A stretch of DNA of 64,000 bases from Weeksellaceae bacterium (GCA_022013695.1 JAKLPS010000020.1:62001-126000); one strand, 5' to 3'; positions 37,502 through 46,429 are shown, counted from the stretch's first letter. A program made the numbers and translations. The notes: generated from the letters alone by a model not told the origin.

Positions 37502-38050
37502 ATGAAAAAATCAGTTATAGCTCTATTAATTTTGGCCGGAATATTCTCTAGTTCGTTAGCAACTGCGCAAACTTCGGCAGACAAGCCTTCCAAAGAGGAA
37601 ATTGAAGCCAAAAAGAAAGCGGCGGCCGAGGAGTTGGCAAAATTACCAAAGCCTTATCACCCAGATGCCGATGCGGAAATGGAAATAAAGAATGCCGTAA
37701 AATTGGCGAAAAGGGAACACAAAAATGTGCTCATTCAAGCGGGTGGCAACTGGTGTATTTGGTGCTTGCGATTCAATAATTATGTTCAGCAGACGCCAGA
37801 GCTTAAAAAAATGGTAGATGATAATTATGTTTATTATCATCTGAACTGGTCGCCGGAGAATAAGAATGAGACTATATTTGCAGGCTATGGCAATCCGGGC
37901 GAAAAATATGGTTATCCGGTTTTCATCATCTTGGATGACCGTGGAAAACAAATTCATACGCAAGACAGTGGGGTTTTGGAAGACGGCAGGGGTTATAGTC
38001 TGGAAAAGGTAAAAGAATTTTTTAATTCTTGGAAACCCAAAAGATCTTAA
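37502..38050 (+). CDS. Exported thioredoxin family protein
   Basis: A 182-residue protein. The ATG at 37502 gives a signal peptide (MKKSVIALLILAGIFSSSLATAQ). A charged Lys/Glu/Ala linker precedes a thioredoxin-like domain with NVLIQAGGNWCIWCLRFNNY, where CIWC is the redox-active CxxC, and YPVFIILDDRGKQIHTQ carries the cis-proline (YP). It is expected in the periplasm, as a disulphide reductant or isomerase-like protein, similar to DUF255/thioredoxin-7 proteins; partner unknown. Confidence 0.87.
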   Translation: MKKSVIALLILAGIFSSSLATAQTSADKPSKEEIEAKKKAAAEELAKLPKPYHPDADAEMEIKNAVKLAKREHKNVLIQAGGNWCIWCLRFNNYVQQTPELKKMVDDNYVYYHLNWSPENKNETIFAGYGNPGEKYGYPVFIILDDRGKQIHTQDSGVLEDGRGYSLEKVKEFFNSWKPKRS

Positions 38051-38090
38051 AAATAAAAAAACCATCTCGAAATTTCGGGATGGTTATTTA
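38051..38090. terminator. Bidirectional terminator between the thioredoxin-like gene and rplI
   Basis: AACCATCTCG and CGGGATGGTT (about 38060-38085) form a hairpin around AAATTT with one G-T pair. An A run lies to the left (a T run for the minus strand) and a short T-rich stretch to the right. Confidence 0.7.
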
Positions 38091-38108
38091 GGATTTTAAA
38101 ACTTTAAT

Positions 38109-38627
38109 CTAAGCTTCTTCAGAAGGTGTTTCTTCTGCAACTTTTGCTTTAGGAGCAGCTGGTTTAGGCACTTCTACAGGAGCATCAGAAACGATTGCAA
38201 AATCAAAATTGTGCTCAACGGTTCTGTGAAGTCTGATCAGGGCGGTCGCCGTACCGGTTCTTTTGATCGTATTTCCTGGTATTTTGATATATTTTTTATC
38301 AACGCTGACGCCGGCTTTTTCCAAAGCAGCAGCAAGATCGGCATTGTTGATAGAACCGAACAATCGGTCTCCAGAACCTACTTTTGCAGGAATAGAGATG
38401 GATGTTTTCTTTAATTGCTCAACGACTGCATTGGCAGTAGAAACCAACTTGGCTTCTTCTTCTTTTCGGGATTCCAAAGTAGCTTCCAGCGTAGCTTTGT
38501 TTTTGGGAGTTGCCAATAGTGCAATTCCTTTCGGTAATAAAAAGTTACGGGCGTAACCTGGTTTTACATTTACTGTATCAAACTCAAGTCCTAAGTTTTC
38601 TACGTCTTGTTTTAGGATAATTTCCAT
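38109..38627 (-). CDS. rplI: 50S ribosomal protein L9
   Basis: A 172-residue L9. The N-terminal globular domain MEIILKQDVENLGLEFDTVNVKPGYARNFLLPKG is diagnostic; the connecting helix (ATLEATLESRKEEEAKLV) leads to the C-terminal domain (GSGDRLFGSINNADLAAAL). A ~25-residue low-complexity tail rich in Pro, Ala, Lys and Glu (VEVPKPAAPKAKVAEETPSEEA) extends beyond the usual ~148 residues, as in other Flavobacteriia. It is last in the rpsF-rpsR-rplI group, but separated from rpsR by 177 bp. Confidence 0.96.
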   Translation of the reverse strand: MEIILKQDVENLGLEFDTVNVKPGYARNFLLPKGIALLATPKNKATLEATLESRKEEEAKLVSTANAVVEQLKKTSISIPAKVGSGDRLFGSINNADLAAALEKAGVSVDKKYIKIPGNTIKRTGTATALIRLHRTVEHNFDFAIVSDAPVEVPKPAAPKAKVAEETPSEEA

Positions 38628-38804
38628 TGTTGTTGTCTTGTTTAGATTTAGAAGTTAGAGCTTAGAAATTAGAGCTTAGAATTAAGATCGATGATCTGAA
38701 CACTAATATCTGAAATCCAATCTACTATCTAAAACAGTTAGAATTAATTGATTTATTCAGCAACAAAAGAAGCGGGCAAGCCAACTTCTTTTATTAATTT
38801 TATT
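38628..38804 (-). other. rpsR-rplI intergenic region with imperfect direct repeats
   Basis: A 177-bp gap inside an otherwise tight ribosomal group. It holds imperfect repeats of TTAGAGCTTAGAA (near 38650-38685) and no ORF or hairpin I can support. An extra promoter or a remnant of inserted DNA are both possible. Confidence 0.35.
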
Positions 38805-39107
38805 TTATTTCAAAAGATCTGCGACGTAAGGCATCAAAGAAAGATGTCTTGCTCTTTTGATTGCTGCAGAGACTTTTCTCTGATATTTAAGAGAGGTTCC
38901 TGTGTATCGTCTTGGTAAGATTTTGCCTTGCTCGTTTACAAATTGTAAAAGGAAGTCCGCATCTTTATAATCGACGTGCTTGATTCCAAATTTTTTGAAT
39001 CTGCAGTACTTTTTATCAGTTTTTGTGTTGATATCCAGCGGAGTAAGAAATTTTACTTCCGATTCGCCTCCGGCAGAGGCTTGTTTTGCCATATCATCTA
39101 TTGCCAT
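38805..39107 (-). CDS. rpsR: 30S ribosomal protein S18
   Basis: A 100-residue S18. The core [25 protein letters not shown], then [35 protein letters not shown], matches the family exactly; S18 pairs with S6 on the platform of the 30S subunit. It has a ~30-residue N-terminal extension relative to E. coli S18 (75 residues), normal for Bacteroidota. It starts 27 bp after rpsF. Confidence 0.96.
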   Translation of the reverse strand: MAIDDMAKQASAGGESEVKFLTPLDINTKTDKKYCRFKKFGIKHVDYKDADFLLQFVNEQGKILPRRYTGTSLKYQRKVSAAIKRARHLSLMPYVADLLK

Positions 39108-39134
39108 TGTTTTAAAATTTTTAGGGGTTAATAA

Positions 39135-39476
39135 TTAAGCTTTAGCAGCCTTCACTTTGCTTCGTCTTGTGACTGCATAGTCGATCGCGTGTTTGTCAAG
39201 TTTAGTCGTTAAATAACGAATCACTCTCTCATCACGTTTGAAAGCAGTTTCCAGATCGGCAACCACAGTTCCTTCTCCTTTGAATTCGATCAAAGTATAA
39301 AATCCATTCTTTTTTAATTGAATAGGATAGGCTAATTTCTTAAGTCCCCAATTTTCTTTGGCAACGATTTCGCAATTGTTTGAAGTCAGTAGATCTTCAA
39401 ATTTTTTCACTGCTTCCTCCACCTGAGCATCAGATAGAACGGGAGTTAAAATGAAAACAGTTTCGTAATTGTTCAT
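39135..39476 (-). CDS. rpsF: 30S ribosomal protein S6
   Basis: A 113-residue S6 starting [23 protein letters not shown]. The segment [27 protein letters not shown] and [19 protein letters not shown] are family signatures. It is the first gene of the S6-S18-L9 group; a -7-like element TACTTTTG lies upstream on the minus strand (39516-39509). Confidence 0.96.
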   Translation of the reverse strand: MNNYETVFILTPVLSDAQVEEAVKKFEDLLTSNNCEIVAKENWGLKKLAYPIQLKKNGFYTLIEFKGEGTVVADLETAFKRDERVIRYLTTKLDKHAIDYAVTRRSKVKAAKA

Positions 39477-39508
39477 AATGTTAATTTGTTAATTAAAAAT
39501 TCGAGTTG

Positions 39509-39516
39509 CAAAAGTA
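39509..39516 (-). promoter_or_regulatory. -7-type element upstream of rpsF
   Basis: Read on the minus strand this is TACTTTTG, matching TAnnTTTG, 33 bp upstream of the rpsF start. A TTTTG lies only about 11 bp further upstream, closer than usual, so the -33 box is uncertain. Confidence 0.45.
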
Positions 39517-39546
39517 CAACTTTTTTTCAAAATAAAGTACTTGGCA

Positions 39547-39577
39547 TAAAAAAATCCCGCCAAGTGATGACGGGATT
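39547..39577 (-). terminator. Terminator of the secreted-protein gene at 39598-41235
   Basis: AATCCCG (39553-39559) pairs with CGGGATT (39571-39577). Read on the minus strand, the hairpin is followed by a T run (39554-39547), 20 bp after the stop codon. Confidence 0.75.
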
Positions 39578-39597
39578 ATGAGTATTGTTATTAAAAA

Positions 39598-41235
39598 TTA
39601 TTGCTTGATCACTTTGGTAGAAGTGGTGGAACCATCTTCCATTGCAGTGTTCACAATATAAACGCCAGCGCTGAACTTGCTGAAATCGATTTGGGATTTA
39701 CTTTCGTTTACCTCTTTAGTTAATAATTGTTTACCAGTTACATCAAATACTTTTATGGATTTGATTTTACCTTGCCCCTCGATGTTGAATATATCCTTCA
39801 CAGGGTTTGGATACGCTTTGATACCGTTTTTAGTCAAATCTGAGACACCAAGTACTCCAATATTCAAGGTATAATCTTCCACTTGCCCGAAAGATGAAGT
39901 GCCGCAAGGGGTCGTATTCGGAGTCAAGGAAGAATCATGAAGCCTTACTCTCATTCGAGTTTGTCCGATGGTAGCGGTCGCGGGAACTGTGATTGAGCCA
40001 GTCCAAGGCGATTTCTTGGCGGCTGTAATCAGCACTTGTTCTCCTACATCATTGAAGTCTTTATCATTATTCAGGTCGATCCAAACAATGACTTGATCAC
40101 TTGCATAACTTGTGCCAGTGAAAGAAGCGCTAAACGGATAGGTAGAACCAGCTGTTACATTGCCAATTACTGATGTGAAATCCTCATAACCGGCAGTCGC
40201 GGTAGAATTTTTGTTGATATCAGCAAATGTAACATTAGATATTTTCTCAAAACTGGTAGATGTTGCGCCTGCTGTACAATAAGTAGGTGCGGTTGTGGTA
40301 AAAGAATAAACTGTACAACCGCTTGCAGATCCAATTGTATTTTTCGGCACAACTTTCCAATAATAAGTTGAAGATCCATCTAAATTAGTGGCTACATAAC
40401 TGGTTGCCGTTACATTGCCAACAAGCGTCGTTGGATTTGGATTTTTGTCCAAATAAACATCATAGGAATCGGCTGTTCCCAGTGTTGGAGCTGCCCAAGT
40501 CAAGGTTTGGGTAGTATAAGGAACATTTGTCGCGCCGTTAGCCGGTGTGCTTAATGCAGAGCAACCTGGCGCTGTGGTTGGTAGAGTAGTTGAAACAATT
40601 TTGAAATCGTCAATTGCAAATCCAAATTGATCCGTCGAAGTACATCGAATCGCTACGTACACTTGTTGTCCAGAATAAGCATTCAGATTGTAAGTGTATT
40701 CGTGCCAAGTAACGTCAGCAGGCGTAGTTGTGACGGGTGATATTGCCGTAAAACTGGCAACATCGGTTCCAGTTGTAGAAACCAATACCTGAAATTTTTC
40801 TGCTCCATAACTGGAATCGCAGCTTTTTGCAAAGAAACTTAATGATGCACCAGCGCCTGCTGTAATTTGCACTTGAGGACTGATCAGCCAGTCATTATTA
40901 GCTGCGGCACTCAAAAGATAAAATGCTGTCATGGTTTTCTGTCCTGTTTTTGCAGTCCAGTTAGATGTCGCAGTAGGCGTCAAAACTGGAGTAGTGGTGG
41001 TAGAATTAAAGACTTGGAAGGCTTTATTTGTCCCACTGCCATTAGGAAAAGTAATACCGTTAAATCCTCCTGACGGACTATTGTCTACATCTAGTAAAGT
41101 CCAGCTACCAACGTTTGCGATAGCAAAATCTGTGTAAGTTTCAAAACTGTCTTGGAAAAGCACAGTTTGTGCTTTCATCGCATCCGCAGAAAATAGAGCT
41201 GCAGATACCCACAAAGGAAATAGAAATTTTTTCAT
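39598..41235 (-). CDS. T9SS-secreted protein with choice-of-anchor J, fibronectin-like and GEVED domains
   Basis: A 545-residue exported protein with signal peptide MKKFLFPLWVSAALFSADAMKAQ. Residues ~25-215 resemble the cleaved-adhesin/choice-of-anchor J fold (FQDSFETY, NDWLISPQVQITAG, FGFAIDDFKI). Residues ~225-320 form a fibronectin-III-like domain (STPANGATNVPYTTQTLTW, TYYWKVVPKN). Residues ~325-460 are a GEVED domain (DQVIVWIDLNNDKDFNDVGE, GQVEDYTLNI). The C-terminal ~75 residues (KAYPNPVKDIFNIEG, GVYIVNT) are a type A T9SS sorting signal. Surface adhesion or substrate binding is plausible, but no catalytic residues are seen. Confidence 0.88.
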   Translation of the reverse strand: MKKFLFPLWVSAALFSADAMKAQTVLFQDSFETYTDFAIANVGSWTLLDVDNSPSGGFNGITFPNGSGTNKAFQVFNSTTTTPVLTPTATSNWTAKTGQKTMTAFYLLSAAANNDWLISPQVQITAGAGASLSFFAKSCDSSYGAEKFQVLVSTTGTDVASFTAISPVTTTPADVTWHEYTYNLNAYSGQQVYVAIRCTSTDQFGFAIDDFKIVSTTLPTTAPGCSALSTPANGATNVPYTTQTLTWAAPTLGTADSYDVYLDKNPNPTTLVGNVTATSYVATNLDGSSTYYWKVVPKNTIGSASGCTVYSFTTTAPTYCTAGATSTSFEKISNVTFADINKNSTATAGYEDFTSVIGNVTAGSTYPFSASFTGTSYASDQVIVWIDLNNDKDFNDVGEQVLITAAKKSPWTGSITVPATATIGQTRMRVRLHDSSLTPNTTPCGTSSFGQVEDYTLNIGVLGVSDLTKNGIKAYPNPVKDIFNIEGQGKIKSIKVFDVTGKQLLTKEVNESKSQIDFSKFSAGVYIVNTAMEDGSTTSTKVIKQ

Positions 41236-41341
41236 AATAGAATTATTTTTTTGGTTATTCCAAAATTATAAAAAAAATCTGAATTGAGGTCAACTTTTAT
41301 GGGGTTGGGGCAAAAATATTAATTAATTAATCTAAAGTTGC

Positions 41342-42694
41342 CTATTTATTGCCCCTCAGGTCAGAAATAAAACTTAATTTCAAAACTTCATACAAAGAAT
41401 GTCGGCTTACCAAAACCGAAAAAATAGACGACATCATCCCGGCCAACATCAAATGAAATATGAGAGAATGGCGATCTGTCATTTCCAGAACCAAGATCGC
41501 CGAAGTAAACGGTGCTCTCGTAATTCCCGTGAGAAAAGCGACCATTCCTGAAAGTACCAAAACATTGGTTTCATGATCACTAAGGTTCATCACACCGGCA
41601 AAAACGCTTCCAATGGTAGCGCCCGTTGACAAAGCGGGTGCAAAAATACCGCCGGCACCGCCCGACGTGAATGCCAAGGCCGGACCGAGCATTCTGAGAA
41701 TGGGAACATACCAATCTTCGATCTTCTGATCTGTAAAAAGAATCCGTTCCATAATATCTTTGCCTGAACCCAACATTTCGCGATTGACAAAATAAGCGAT
41801 AGATGCAACAACCAGCGCACAAATCACCAGAAAAATAATGTTGGAAAGGTCGGTTTTTAGTTTTTTCTTTAACCGATTGATCTTCAGCATCGCTACGGAA
41901 AGTTGGCTGCTGAGAATGCCACAGATTCCAGACACAAAAATAATGGGAAACATAATCCCCAGGGTAACGTCATTCGTTTTAGGATAGCCCAGATACAAAT
42001 AAGATCCGGCAAAAGACTGCGCCGTAAGTCCGGCAATGATAACGGCGGTAAAAAGTGCGGTTTTAAAATAATTAATATGTATTTTCGACAGCTCTTCCAC
42101 CGCAAAAACAATGCCGCCCAAAGGCGTGTTGAAGGCCGCCGAAAGCCCTGCCGCTGCTCCTGTAAGAATCATATTTTTCTTCGAAATCTTAGGCCACCAT
42201 TCCGGCAGATATTCATAGACTTTTCGGAAAATAGATCCTGCAATTTGGATGGTTGGGCCTTCGCGACCTATAGCTCCGCCACCGGAAACCAAGACGAAAC
42301 TAGATAGTACTTTTATAATGATGACCCGGAAACTCAACAATTGAGGAATCAAGTGATTCTCTTTGGGATTTGCCAGTTCCACGGCCGCCATCACTTGTGG
42401 GATGCCGCTACCTTTTGCCTGCGGCGCATACTTTTTCACGAGCCACCACGAGAGCACAAAACCGGCCGGAGCGATGATAAAAATCATCCAGAGATGCCAA
42501 TCCAAAATCTTGTTCAAAGTATGCTCTCCAAAGGCAAAAATCTGGGCGTACAAAACTGCCGCAATACCCGTGAAAACCGAACCAATCCAAAAAGGAACCG
42601 CTTGCAGAAGATTGTTTTTCAACCGTTCGTTTCGGATGTTATCAAAAGATTTTTTTAGAATTTTTCGGATATATCGCACGATTTTTTTCATCAT
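41342..42694 (-). CDS. ClC family chloride channel/transporter
   Basis: A 450-residue polytopic protein. The anion-selectivity motifs are GSGIPQVMAAVEL, GREGPTIQIAGSIFRKV (with the gating glutamate of GREGP) and GGAGGIFAPALSTGATIGSVF. These match ClC proteins of the H+/Cl- antiporter or channel type; transporter and channel subclasses cannot be separated here. No C-terminal CBS domains. The start overlaps the end of folP by 4 bases (ATGA), so it is coupled to folP, an arrangement with no obvious functional link. Confidence 0.92.
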   Translation of the reverse strand: MMKKIVRYIRKILKKSFDNIRNERLKNNLLQAVPFWIGSVFTGIAAVLYAQIFAFGEHTLNKILDWHLWMIFIIAPAGFVLSWWLVKKYAPQAKGSGIPQVMAAVELANPKENHLIPQLLSFRVIIIKVLSSFVLVSGGGAIGREGPTIQIAGSIFRKVYEYLPEWWPKISKKNMILTGAAAGLSAAFNTPLGGIVFAVEELSKIHINYFKTALFTAVIIAGLTAQSFAGSYLYLGYPKTNDVTLGIMFPIIFVSGICGILSSQLSVAMLKINRLKKKLKTDLSNIIFLVICALVVASIAYFVNREMLGSGKDIMERILFTDQKIEDWYVPILRMLGPALAFTSGGAGGIFAPALSTGATIGSVFAGVMNLSDHETNVLVLSGMVAFLTGITRAPFTSAILVLEMTDRHSLIFHLMLAGMMSSIFSVLVSRHSLYEVLKLSFISDLRGNK

Positions 42695-43521
42695 TTCAGC
42701 GTTTCCGGATGGTGAAGGCGAATGATTTTGGCGCCTTTTTCTAGTAATTTCAAATGAAGATCCAAGGTTTCTTTTGCCACCTCATTGGGTTGTTTCCCCA
42801 GAGGTTTATAAATAAATGATTTCTTCGAAATTCCGGCTAAAACAGGATATTTTCCGAAACCAATGTATTCAAATTCATCGATTATTTTGTATTGATCTTC
42901 TACCGTTTTCCCAAATCCGAAACCGGGATCTAAAATAATATCTTTAATTCCTTTTTGCTTTAATTCCAATATCTTTTCGGAGAAAAATCGGTTGATGGAA
43001 ATGATAATGTCATCGAAAATCACTTTCTCGTGCATCGATGCATAACTTGGATTGCCGTGCATCAAGATATAAGGTAAGCCCGTCTGCGCCACCGCATCTA
43101 ATAATTTGGGATCAAATTGCCCGGCGGAAATGTCGTTTACCAAATCGATCCCTTCATCAAAGCCAAATTGGACAACATCTGCATAAAACGTATCAAGCGA
43201 GATCAGACTTGCCGGAAATTCTTTTTTGATGGATGAAATAGTGTTTCCAATTCTCCTAATTTCTTCGTCTGCATTCCAATATTCCGCATTCGGGCGCGTA
43301 GATTGTGCGCCAATGTCGATGATAGCAGCGCCATTTTTTAACAAATATTCTGCCTGTTGCAGCGCTTTTTTTTCTGAATTAAACTTGCCACCGTCGGAAA
43401 AAGAATCGGGAGTCAAATTCAGGATTCCCATCAATTTCGGTCGGGAAAGATCGATTAATCGGCCGTTGCAATTAATCGAAAAGTATCCGGAATCATTGGA
43501 ATTTTTAAAAGAAAAACTCAT
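42691..43521 (-). CDS. folP: Dihydropteroate synthase
   Basis: A 276-residue TIM-barrel enzyme that joins para-aminobenzoate to the pterin pyrophosphate in folate synthesis. MGILNLTPDSFSDGGKF is the first signature; GAAIIDIGAQSTRPNAE is the second, LVNDISAGQFD the third, and LDPGFGFGKTVEDQYKII plus GISKKSFIYK bind pterin. All expected residues of sulfonamide-sensitive DHPS loops are present as far as can be judged. It is transcribed divergently from the DUF1599 gene, a pairing frequent in Bacteroidota. Confidence 0.94.
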   Translation of the reverse strand: MSFSFKNSNDSGYFSINCNGRLIDLSRPKLMGILNLTPDSFSDGGKFNSEKKALQQAEYLLKNGAAIIDIGAQSTRPNAEYWNADEEIRRIGNTISSIKKEFPASLISLDTFYADVVQFGFDEGIDLVNDISAGQFDPKLLDAVAQTGLPYILMHGNPSYASMHEKVIFDDIIISINRFFSEKILELKQKGIKDIILDPGFGFGKTVEDQYKIIDEFEYIGFGKYPVLAGISKKSFIYKPLGKQPNEVAKETLDLHLKLLEKGAKIIRLHHPETLK

Positions 43522-43628
43522 CTGACAAAAGTAAGTATTTCAATTATAAATAAGGAATGCAGAGTGAGAATATGATTTCGAAAACCAAAAACTATTCACC
43601 GACAACTTTCAACTATTAACTAAATTTG

Positions 43629-43636
43629 TATCTTTG
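43629..43636 (+). promoter_or_regulatory. -7-type element just upstream of the DUF1599 gene
   Basis: TATCTTTG fits TAnnTTTG and lies only 5 bp before the ATG at 43642. If used, the transcript would be nearly leaderless or translation would start at the second ATG (43654). Confidence 0.45.
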
Positions 43637-43641
43637 GACCA

Positions 43642-44190
43642 ATGGACCAATTTATGCCCGATACATCCGCCCAGTTTGACCAAGTCATCGCGATTTGCAG
43701 AGACTTATTTCAGAAAAAAATGAAGGATTATGGAACGGCTTGGCGCGTGCTGCGCCCCAGTTCTATTACCGATCAGATTTATATCAAAGTCAGCAGAATC
43801 CGTACGTTGCAGATGACCGATGTGAAAATGGTGGAAGAGAGCGAGGAAGAGGAGTTCATTGCCATCGTCAACTATTCCATCATTGGATTGATCCAGCTGA
43901 AGAAAGGTTTTTCCGATGAAATTAATGCGGATCCCGAAGAAACGATGCGTCTTTATGATTTCTATGCCCAGAAAGCCAAGGAACTGATGGAGCGCAAAAA
44001 CCACGATTATGGCGAAGCGTGGCGCGAAATGAGAATCTCGTCCATCACCGATCTGATTTATCAGAAAGTTCTCAGAACCAAACAGATAGAAGATAATCAA
44101 GGTAAAACATTGGTTTCGGAAGGTTTGGATGCCAATTATTTTGATATGTTAAACTATGCGGTCTTTTGTCTGATTAAAATTAAAAATTAA
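43642..44190 (+). CDS. DUF1599 domain-containing protein
   Basis: A 182-residue protein with two copies of the same motif: MKDYGTAWRVLRPSSITDQIYIKVSRI (~residues 30-56) and HDYGEAWREMRISSITDLIYQKVLR (~residues 118-142). This internal duplication is typical of DUF1599 proteins of Bacteroidota. No signal or membrane segment, so cytoplasmic. Function unknown. It starts a plus-strand run with a DoxX-type membrane protein, a TerB-like protein and tpiA, with gaps of 8-25 bp, which suggests one operon. Confidence 0.87.
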   Translation: MDQFMPDTSAQFDQVIAICRDLFQKKMKDYGTAWRVLRPSSITDQIYIKVSRIRTLQMTDVKMVEESEEEEFIAIVNYSIIGLIQLKKGFSDEINADPEETMRLYDFYAQKAKELMERKNHDYGEAWREMRISSITDLIYQKVLRTKQIEDNQGKTLVSEGLDANYFDMLNYAVFCLIKIKN

Positions 44191-44204
44191 GAGCCGAACA
44201 AACT

Positions 44205-45284
44205 ATGAAAACAGTTCTCCGTTACCTCGTCTCCATCATATTCATCGCTTCAGGATTTGTAAAAGCGGTCGATCTCAAGGGATTTTCTTTCAAGCTGGAA
44301 GAATATTTTTCCCCCACGGTTTTCAATTTGCCATTTTTGGAAAAATATGCGTTGGTTTTTTCAATCACCGTGGTGATGCTGGAGCTGGTTTTGGGTTTTA
44401 TGTTGCTGATGAAAATCAAACTCAAGCAGACGATTTATGCTTTGATTGCGCTTTGCATTTTCTTCGGATTTCTCACATTTTATTCCGCCTATTTTAATGT
44501 CGTGACAGATTGTGGCTGCTTTGGCGATGCGATCAAATTCACGCCTTGGCAATCCTTCTGGAAAGATATTACGCTATTGGTTTTGTTGCTGATTTTGGCA
44601 TTTCTGTACCGCAATAGAGAGGAAAGTGAAATCGTGCGATTTGGAAAATTACCACTTTTGGGCGTTTTCATTTTGATGATGATCTTCGTGATGTATCGCG
44701 GCATTGCCCACGAGCCGATGATCGATTTCCGTGCTTATGCTATCGGGACAGATCTGGCCGCCGAGAAAGAAAAAATCGCAAAAAATCCTTCGGAATACAA
44801 GACTTTTTATTCATTGAAAAATACCAAAACCCAGAAAGTCAAAAAAGTAGACCAGGACGAGTACATCAATAAAGAATATTGGAAAGATCCCAACTGGCAG
44901 ATCGAAGATGGGAAGACCACGTCCGAAATCACCAAAAAAGGCTACGAATCCGAAATTTCGAAGTTTAAAATTGAAGATGTTAATGGGAATGATTTTACAG
45001 ACGAAATCCTAAAAGAGCCAAGAGTCGTCTTAATATTCACATACAAACCAAAAGAAGCCGATGCCGAATTGGTACAAAAAACAGAAACCAAAGCACGAAC
45101 CGAGAAAGCCAAAGTAATTGGTGTAAGTACGCAACCGAATTTCTATAAGCAAATCCCAAATTACTTGATGGATGAAGTGGCCATCAAAACCATCGCGAGA
45201 AGCAATCCTTTTGTTTTAATTTTGGAAAAAGGAAAAATTGTGGAGAAATTGGGCGCTAAAGACTACTTAAAAACTGAGCAATAA
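44205..45284 (+). CDS. DoxX-like membrane protein (BT_3928 family)
   Basis: A 359-residue protein. Its N-terminal half has four membrane segments: TVLRYLVSIIFIASGFVKAV, ALVFSITVVMLELVLGFML, TIYALIALCIFFGFLTFYS and ITLLVLLLILAFLY. The motif GFVKAVDLKGFSFKLEEYF and VTDCGCFGDAIKF are hallmarks of DoxX/MauE-like proteins; the CGCFG may bind redox partners or metal. The C-terminal half (~residues 200-359) is a soluble domain of thioredoxin-like size (RVVLIFTYKPKEADAEL) without CxxC. Operon with the DUF1599 gene, 14 bp upstream. Exact role unknown. Confidence 0.85.
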   Translation: MKTVLRYLVSIIFIASGFVKAVDLKGFSFKLEEYFSPTVFNLPFLEKYALVFSITVVMLELVLGFMLLMKIKLKQTIYALIALCIFFGFLTFYSAYFNVVTDCGCFGDAIKFTPWQSFWKDITLLVLLLILAFLYRNREESEIVRFGKLPLLGVFILMMIFVMYRGIAHEPMIDFRAYAIGTDLAAEKEKIAKNPSEYKTFYSLKNTKTQKVKKVDQDEYINKEYWKDPNWQIEDGKTTSEITKKGYESEISKFKIEDVNGNDFTDEILKEPRVVLIFTYKPKEADAELVQKTETKARTEKAKVIGVSTQPNFYKQIPNYLMDEVAIKTIARSNPFVLILEKGKIVEKLGAKDYLKTEQ

Positions 45285-45309
45285 GCAGGAAAAAAAAGAA
45301 AAATATATA

Positions 45310-45660
45310 ATGAGAAAATCAAACAAACCCATCGCCGGCTATCATTTATTGATGATTTTGTCCGCTGCCGACGGAATTATAAAACCCGAAGAAGGACTAA
45401 AAGTTCAAGAATATATGGCAGAGGAATTTCCGTTCCGGCTGGATCTGGACGATGAGCTGGAAATCATTGCCCAACTCACGGCAGACCAATGGCAAGACCA
45501 CTTCGAATTCCACGCCAAATGCTTTGAAGAAGATTCCACCGAGCAAGAAAGAAAAGACTTCGTTCAATTTGCAAAATCCCTCATCAAAGCAGACAACAGC
45601 GTGAGCGATGACGAGCACAGATTTTACATCCTCCTAAAAAAACTTTGGAATTTAAATTAA
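45310..45660 (+). CDS. TerB-like helical protein
   Basis: A 116-residue all-helical protein. GYHLLMILSAADGIIKPEEG and later SLIKADNSVSDDEHRFYILLKKLW carry the acidic xADGxxxxxE and xADNxVSxxE patterns seen in TerB/DjlA-N family proteins, which bind divalent metals. It has neither a membrane segment nor a J domain. It lies 25 bp after the DoxX-like gene and 7 bp before tpiA, so it is co-transcribed with them. The name rests on pattern similarity only. Confidence 0.65.
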   Translation: MRKSNKPIAGYHLLMILSAADGIIKPEEGLKVQEYMAEEFPFRLDLDDELEIIAQLTADQWQDHFEFHAKCFEEDSTEQERKDFVQFAKSLIKADNSVSDDEHRFYILLKKLWNLN

Positions 45661-45667
45661 TATCAAA

Positions 45668-46429
45668 ATGAGAAAAAACATTGTCGCAGGAAACTGGAAA
45701 ATGAACAAAACCTATGCGGAAGCCCAAGAATTGATGGCTCAGCTTTTAGAATACACCAAAAACAACACGTCCAACTGCGAAGTCTATATCGCGCCGCCGG
45801 CTTTGTACCTCACCGCTGCTAAGGAAGTGTTCAAAAATGGCGAAGTAGGCATCTTCGCGCAGGACGTTTCGGAGTACGCAAGCGGTGCCTACACCGGCGA
45901 AATCTCAGTAGATATGCTGGTTTCCGTGGGCGCAGACGGCAGTTTGGTTTCCCATTCCGAGAGAAGAAGCTACCACGGGGAGACGGACAGCCAGGCCAAC
46001 CGAAAAGTAAAAGCCCTTTTGGACAAAGGCCTGACACCCATCTATTGCAACGGCGAAAAGCTGGAAGAAAGAAAAGCCGGAAGACACTTCGAAGTCGTGA
46101 AAAACCAAACCGAAACGGCGCTCTTCACCTTATCTGCCGAGGAAATCAAAAAAGTTGTCATCGCCTACGAACCCGTCTGGGCCATCGGAACGGGCGAAAC
46201 GGCGTCCGCACAGCAAGCGCAGGAAGTCCACGCCTACATTAGAAATCTCATCGCCGGCAAATACGGCAAAGAAGTAGCAGACGAGGTTTCCATCCTCTAC
46301 GGCGGAAGTGTGAAGCCCGACAATGCGAAGGAAATCTTCTCGCAGCCCGACGTGGATGGCGGACTAATCGGTGGTGCAGCGCTTAAAATCGAAGATTTTA
46401 CCAAAATCATCGAAGGATTTAATTCTTAA
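45668..46429 (+). CDS. tpiA: Triose-phosphate isomerase
   Basis: A 253-residue TIM barrel that interconverts glyceraldehyde-3-phosphate and dihydroxyacetone phosphate. Catalytic residues are visible: Asn/Lys in VAGNWKMNKT, His in VSHSERRSYHGE and Glu in VIAYEPVWAIGTGETA; the phosphate loop is SILYGGSVKPDN and DGGLIGGAAL. The DNA here is more GC-rich than its neighbours, as expected for a highly expressed gene. Last gene of the DUF1599-DoxX-TerB-tpiA run. Confidence 0.96.
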   Translation: MRKNIVAGNWKMNKTYAEAQELMAQLLEYTKNNTSNCEVYIAPPALYLTAAKEVFKNGEVGIFAQDVSEYASGAYTGEISVDMLVSVGADGSLVSHSERRSYHGETDSQANRKVKALLDKGLTPIYCNGEKLEERKAGRHFEVVKNQTETALFTLSAEEIKKVVIAYEPVWAIGTGETASAQQAQEVHAYIRNLIAGKYGKEVADEVSILYGGSVKPDNAKEIFSQPDVDGGLIGGAALKIEDFTKIIEGFNS

